Shown one piece after another: positions 60,999 to 64,000 of a stretch of 64,000 nucleotides of DNA. The position numbers and the translations under genes are program-made. How positions within the stretch are numbered: the stretch's first letter is position 1; every line of letters starts with the position of its first letter. The notes below the pieces were generated by a model that was given only the letters and a program-made list of their open reading frames with translations, had not been told where the DNA came from and made no database searches. The DNA is from Nitrospirota bacterium (GTDB taxonomy: Bacteria; Nitrospirota; UBA9217), in assembly GCA_029858565.1 (NCBI GenBank), contig JAOUEV010000007.1, positions 44,569 to 108,568 on the forward strand. Direction: 5' to 3'.

Positions 60999-61007
60999 TG
61001 TTACAAT
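60999..61007 (+). promoter_or_regulatory. Extended -10 promoter placed for a leaderless mRNA
   Basis: TGTTACAAT (TG, one base, TACAAT) ends seven bases before the ATG at 61015. No -35 and no ribosome binding site are visible. Confidence 0.5.
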
Positions 61008-61014
61008 GCTGTCC

Positions 61015-62349
61015 ATGAGTAAGGAAGTGAAGCGAAATACGAAGAAAGATCAGACCGAGGTGCTGTCGCCTCAGCAGTCCAGGCCGGTCATCGTGAAAAA
61101 AGCGCGGTTCCTGGTTACCACGGGCAAGGACGCGGGCAAGGAGATGGTCCTGGCCAAGTCCTTTGTCACCATCGGCACGCTGCCGGAGAGCGATCTCGTG
61201 CTGACCGATCCCACGGTGTCCCGGCGTCACGCCGAGATCGAAGAGCGGTCCGACGGATGGATGCTGCGCGACAAGGACAGCACGAACGGCACGTTCCTTG
61301 CGAACGTGCGCGTGCGCGAGGCCTATCTTGTGCCCGGCTCGGTCATCCGCCTGGGCCAGACCGAAATGACCTTTTCTCCTCTGGAAGAACGCATCGAGGT
61401 CCCGCGGAGCAGTGCCGACAAATTCGGCGGGCTCATCGGTTCGTCCGCTGCCATGCGCGAGGTGTACGGGATACTGGAACGCATCGCACCCACGGATGTG
61501 ACCGTTCTGCTCGAAGGCGAGACCGGCACGGGCAAGGAGCTTGCCGCCCGGGCGCTTCATCAGCACAGCAAGCGGGCAGCGGGACCCTTTGTCGTGTTCG
61601 ACTGCGGCGCGGTTGCGCCGAACCTGATCGAGAGCGAGCTTTTCGGCCACGAAAAGGGCGCGTTCACCGACGCTGCCAGGGCCCGGCAGGGCGCATTCGA
61701 GCTTGCTGACAAGGGCACCATCTTTCTCGATGAGATCGGCGAGCTTTCCCTGGACCTCCAGCCCAAGCTCCTGCGCGCGCTGGACCAGCGGGAGACCAAG
61801 CGGGTCGGCGGCGACAAACCCCTGCCCGTGAACGTGCGGGTCATTTCCGCGACGAACAAGGACCTGGAAAAGGAAGTGAAGGCAGGCAGGTTCCGCGAGG
61901 ACCTGTTCTACCGGCTCTCGGTCGTGCGCCTTTCCCTGCCGCCGCTGCGCAAACGGAAAGAGGACATCGAGACCCTTGCCGCGCATTTGCTCGCCGCGAT
62001 CTCGCAGGAGATCGGCAAGAAGATCAAGGGCCTTTCCCCGGACGCCCTGGCCGCGCTTGCGGCCAATTCCTGGCCCGGGAACGTGCGGGAGCTGAGGAAC
62101 GTGCTCGGCAGGGCGGCTGCCCTCTGCGACAGCGACCGGATCGAACCAAAAGACCTGTTCCTGTCCCCGGGCAGGAAGACCGCGACCCAGGAAGGCTTGA
62201 GCGGGAAGACCCTGGAAGAGATAGAGAAGGCCGCCATCCATGCCACGCTCAAGTCGGTCAACAACAACAAGACCGAAGCCGCGAAAGTGCTCGGCATCGC
62301 CTATTCCACGTTGTATGAGAAGATGAAGAAGTACGGGATGCGGGAGTAA
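61015..62349 (+). CDS. FHA-containing sigma-54-dependent transcriptional activator
   Basis: A 444-residue enhancer-binding protein. N-terminal FHA domain (about 25-120) with [21 protein letters not shown] and [11 protein letters not shown]+ domain (about 140-370) with Walker [10 protein letters not shown] near 169, the sigma-54-contacting GAFTDA near 218 and IFLDEIGEL; and a Fis-type HTH at the end ([20 protein letters not shown]). The FHA domain replaces the usual receiver, so activation should depend on binding a phosphothreonine, most simply on partners of the divergently encoded kinase and FHA protein. The same FHA/sigma-54 layout is known from type VI secretion and fruiting-body regulators. 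The mRNA appears leaderless. Confidence 0.9.
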   Translation: MSKEVKRNTKKDQTEVLSPQQSRPVIVKKARFLVTTGKDAGKEMVLAKSFVTIGTLPESDLVLTDPTVSRRHAEIEERSDGWMLRDKDSTNGTFLANVRVREAYLVPGSVIRLGQTEMTFSPLEERIEVPRSSADKFGGLIGSSAAMREVYGILERIAPTDVTVLLEGETGTGKELAARALHQHSKRAAGPFVVFDCGAVAPNLIESELFGHEKGAFTDAARARQGAFELADKGTIFLDEIGELSLDLQPKLLRALDQRETKRVGGDKPLPVNVRVISATNKDLEKEVKAGRFREDLFYRLSVVRLSLPPLRKRKEDIETLAAHLLAAISQEIGKKIKGLSPDALAALAANSWPGNVRELRNVLGRAAALCDSDRIEPKDLFLSPGRKTATQEGLSGKTLEEIEKAAIHATLKSVNNNKTEAAKVLGIAYSTLYEKMKKYGMRE

Positions 62350-62370
62350 AGAAGTGGACTCCTATTAATA

Positions 62371-62410
62371 TCCTCTACCCTCATGGGGAGAGGACCAAGG
62401 TGAGGGGCGG
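62371..62410. repeat. Dispersed hairpin repeat
   Basis: TCCTCTACCCTCATGGGGAG followed by AGGACCAAGGTGAGGGGCGG. The first part forms a hairpin (CCTCTACCC against GGGGAGAGG). This is the widespread CCCTCTCCC-type intergenic repeat. It may end transcription of the activator gene. Confidence 0.55.
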
Positions 62411-62430
62411 TATTCATCGGGTGCTCTCCG

Positions 62431-62459
62431 TTGACAACTCTCGGTTATAGGTATATCAT
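62431..62459 (+). promoter_or_regulatory. Near-consensus promoter of the toxin-antitoxin pair
   Basis: TTGACA at 62431-62436, a 17-base spacer and TATCAT at 62454-62459. The ATG at 62468 is eight bases after the -10 box, with no ribosome binding site, so the transcript is leaderless or nearly so. The overlapping near-palindrome GGTATATCATACC (62451-62462) could be an autoregulatory operator. Confidence 0.6.
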
Positions 62460-62467
62460 ACCAATAC

Positions 62468-62764
62468 ATGAAAAACGCGCACTTGGTACGTCATGTAAAA
62501 GCCGTGGATGAGCTTGGAAATATCGTCGAGATCAAGATGTGGCGCTTGCTCAAACCGTCAAAGGACAAGCCGCACGGTTATAAATATTCTTTGGTGTATA
62601 TAGTGGGCGGCAGGCGGGTGATCGGATACGACAACGCGGAAGGCAAGGGAGACCACAAACACTACGGTGCGCGTGAGTTGCCCAATTCCTTCACGACGCT
62701 CAAACGGCTGGTGCAGGACTTTGCTGGTGACATTGAGAAGTTCAAGAAAGGTGAGGCATTATGA
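62468..62764 (+). CDS. TumE-type toxin (DUF6516-like)
   Basis: A 98-residue basic protein with the TumE/DUF6516 look: VKAVDELGNIVEIKMWRL at the start, then HGYKYSLVYIVGGRRVIGYD and the GKGDHKHYGARE segment, where the conserved His and Asp residues lie. TumE proteins are proposed toxins of the TumE/TumA toxin-antitoxin family; the molecular target is not established. The next gene overlaps by four bases and encodes the expected partner. The toxin-first order is common for this family. Confidence 0.75.
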   Translation: MKNAHLVRHVKAVDELGNIVEIKMWRLLKPSKDKPHGYKYSLVYIVGGRRVIGYDNAEGKGDHKHYGARELPNSFTTLKRLVQDFAGDIEKFKKGEAL

Positions 62765-63126
62765 AGGTCAAAAAGATCAAAGTGGGCATCAAGGACCTGA
62801 AATCCGTTCTCGATGATTATGTGAAGACGGGCGAGGCGCTCGATCGGGGCGGGATCGTTGCGGAGGAGAAGGGAACATACTTTACGAGCTTCGAGGCGTT
62901 CAGAAAGGCCCTGACGCCGAAGCGGCTCGAACTGCTGCACATCATCAAGGCGAGGAAGCCGTCCTCCATCAACGAACTGGCGCGGTTTGCAAAGAGGGAC
63001 GTGAAGAATATCGCCGATGACGTGAAGTATCTGGAGCAGATCGGTTTGATTCAAAAGAAAGAAACCGCGAGCAAAACAGCGCCGGTAATAACCTACGACA
63101 AGATTGCGCTGGAGATAGCGGTGTAA
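62761..63126 (+). CDS. TumA-type HTH antitoxin (HVO_A0114-like)
   Basis: A 121-residue DNA-binding protein. A short N-terminal segment is followed by a winged HTH: TPKRLELLHIIKARKPSSIN, then ELARFAKRDVKNIADDVKYL and the wing IGLIQKKE. This matches the HVO_A0114-type putative DNA-binding proteins that accompany TumE genes. It would neutralise the toxin and repress the shared promoter. It overlaps the toxin gene by four bases (ATGA), so the two proteins are made together. Confidence 0.75.
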   Translation: MKVKKIKVGIKDLKSVLDDYVKTGEALDRGGIVAEEKGTYFTSFEAFRKALTPKRLELLHIIKARKPSSINELARFAKRDVKNIADDVKYLEQIGLIQKKETASKTAPVITYDKIALEIAV

Positions 63127-63227
63127 GCCGATTGGCTGGGCAAACATCCGCCTTATCCAGCAGCTTTGCGGCATGGTTGCGCTGGGATTTCGTGAGGTAC
63201 TTTTCCTGCAGACCTCTAACATAGAAA

Positions 63228-63683
63228 ATGAAAAAGACCGGTCCAAGCCTGGAAGAACTGATCGCACCTTGCGGGATGAATTGCGCAATTTGCAGCCGGT
63301 ATCTTTCCCGTGTCAATAATCTAAAACGGAGTCAATGCAGCGGTTGTCGGCCGGAAAACAAGAACTGTTCATATTTATTCGGAAAGTGTTCGGGAATAAA
63401 CAGTTCACGTAAAGGCAATGCAAGCGCCGCATTTTGTTTTACCTGTGACCAGTATCCATGCAAACAGATCAATCGGATGGATGCCAGGTATAGAAGCAAT
63501 TATGGAATGAGCGTGAAGGACAATCTGGAACGTATCGCCAAGATAGGCGCCGGGAAATTCTCACAGGAACAATACGAGAAATAGCGGTGCTCCCAATGCG
63601 GCGGTTTGATCTCTATTCATAATGGAAAGTGCTTTACCTGCGACAGGGTAACGAGGTTGATAGAAAAGCGCAGCAAAAAATAG
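63228..63683 (+). pseudogene. DUF3795 family gene interrupted by an in-frame amber codon
   Basis: The frame from ATG 63228 gives a DUF3795 protein: LIAPCGMNCAICSRYL at the start, CSGCRPENKNCSY, CFTCDQYPC and the YRSNYGMSVKDNLERI segment. TAG occurs at 63582-63584 after EQYEK, yet the same frame goes on for 32 codons as RCSQCGGLISIHNGKCFTC and so on to TAG 63681-63683. That tail is the normal C-terminal zinc-ribbon of the family, where EKW precedes the CPKCGG-like motif. A TGG Trp codon mutated to TAG explains it. The short 118-residue form may still be made; read-through is possible but unsupported. Confidence 0.7.
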
Positions 63684-63732
63684 TAGCTGGATACGGCTGC
63701 GCTGTCTGACAATAGCATCAGCACGGACCGGG

Positions 63733-63885
63733 ATGAGTTCGAAACAAGGTCGCGCCGGTGTGGTGCTGACTTCCTGTAACGTGTGCCGGAATAAGGCTGA
63801 TCGTATAAAGGTTGCATACGGCATTTGTTGTCATGCAAACATAAGGTCAGTAAAGAGAATCAGTGAAGATAATTCTAGGGTTTAG
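63733..63885 (+). CDS. Possible 50-residue cysteine-containing protein
   Basis: ATG 63733 opens a 50-codon frame ending at TAG 63883. The product has CNVC and GICCH and a basic C-terminus (ANIRSVKRISEDNSRV). The cysteine spacing is suggestive of a metal site or of the remains of a longer gene, but the ribosome binding site is weak and I recognise no family. Confidence 0.22.
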   Translation: MSSKQGRAGVVLTSCNVCRNKADRIKVAYGICCHANIRSVKRISEDNSRV

Positions 63886-63965
63886 AGTTTCGTGTTCTTT
63901 GTCATGAAGAAAAAACGCTTCGTTTTGACGAAAATGCTTGACAGGACGAGGTGGTTCGGGCAGCC

Positions 63966-64000
63966 GCACTTTCAAAGCGGAAGTTAGGCTTTGAAAGTGC
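63966..64000. repeat. Perfect inverted repeat at the window edge
   Basis: GCACTTTCAAAGC and GCTTTGAAAGTGC form a 13-bp perfect stem with a 9-base loop. The right arm ends exactly at the window edge, so what follows (T-run or more repeat) cannot be seen. It may be a terminator or part of a larger element. Confidence 0.5.

Noticed and set aside
60610..61022. Two short open frames (60610-60810 minus, 60834-61022 plus) in the kinase/activator intergenic region
   Set aside because: They coincide with the nested inverted repeats, have no ribosome binding sites and give no recognisable protein.
63127..63227. A minus-strand frame with a coding-like stretch (QEKYLTKSQRNHAAKLLDKA)
   Set aside because: It runs through the antitoxin and DUF3795 gene ends on the opposite strand, with no start signal or known family. 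It is possibly a gene remnant, but the evidence is too thin.
1..64000. tRNA, rRNA, CRISPR arrays, insertion sequences or prophage genes
   Set aside because: I scanned for the tRNA T-arm motif, regularly spaced repeats, transposase or integrase motifs and phage structural genes and saw none. The repeats in the cytochrome and adhesin genes are coding repeats.

Overview
The window is a chromosomal segment of a Gram-negative, anaerobic or microaerophilic bacterium with high-GC coding regions. Secretin-type type IV pili, outer-surface lipoproteins, very large multiheme c-type cytochromes with CX4CH sites, Ni-dependent CO dehydrogenase, GTP-type PEP carboxykinase, an archaeal-type FBP aldolase/phosphatase and a dnaJ-hspR-clpB operon together suggest a Nitrospirota or Desulfobacterota-like lineage. 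This is inference from gene content; no rRNA or other marker gene is present. I found no tRNA, rRNA, CRISPR array, prophage or insertion sequence.

Layout. 1-4.2 kb: housekeeping genes (yaeQ, TauE/SafE exporter, methyltransferase, truC) and a small exported protein. 4.4-18.2 kb: a redox and signalling block with a 1741-residue cytochrome (19 candidate heme sites) that ends in a beta-helix, two hybrid histidine kinases, a diguanylate cyclase with periplasmic CXXCH motifs, and a decayed GAF-GGDEF gene. 18.5-26.1 kb: an operon of NuoE/NuoF/NuoG-like subunits, an extra iron-sulfur protein that duplicates the C-terminal half of NuoF, and cooS, ended by a strong terminator. 26.3-34.8 kb: a small HTH gene, pilMNOPQ and two surface lipoproteins. 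35-40 kb: a HEAT-like protein and the heat-shock operon dnaJ-hspR-clpB with a HAIR-like operator. 40.2-51.3 kb: a diguanylate cyclase, an unlisted 59-residue minus-strand gene, then a C3/C4 and gluconeogenesis block: biotin carboxylase, beta carbonic anhydrase, carboxyltransferase/biotin carrier, pckG, an uncharacterised protein made of two kinase-like halves, and FBP aldolase/phosphatase. 51.4-57.9 kb: acyl-CoA ligase, a periplasmic-binding-protein/histidine-kinase pair, NosL-like protein, rdgB. 58-62.3 kb: Ser/Thr kinase, PP2C phosphatase and FHA protein on the minus strand, divergent from an FHA-containing sigma-54 activator. 62.4-64 kb: a TumE/TumA-type toxin-antitoxin pair and a DUF3795 gene broken by an in-frame amber codon.

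How the genes may work together (inference): CO dehydrogenase could pass electrons through the iron-sulfur proteins to the NADH-type module. Carbonic anhydrase would supply bicarbonate to the flanking carboxylase subunits, whose oxaloacetate would feed PEP carboxykinase and then FBP aldolase/phosphatase. The two strongest candidates for undescribed biology are the tandem kinase-like protein next to pckG and the free-standing NuoF-C-terminal-like subunit in the CO dehydrogenase operon. A further theme is a set of genes whose start codon lies 5 to 8 bases after a -10 box, which predicts leaderless mRNAs.
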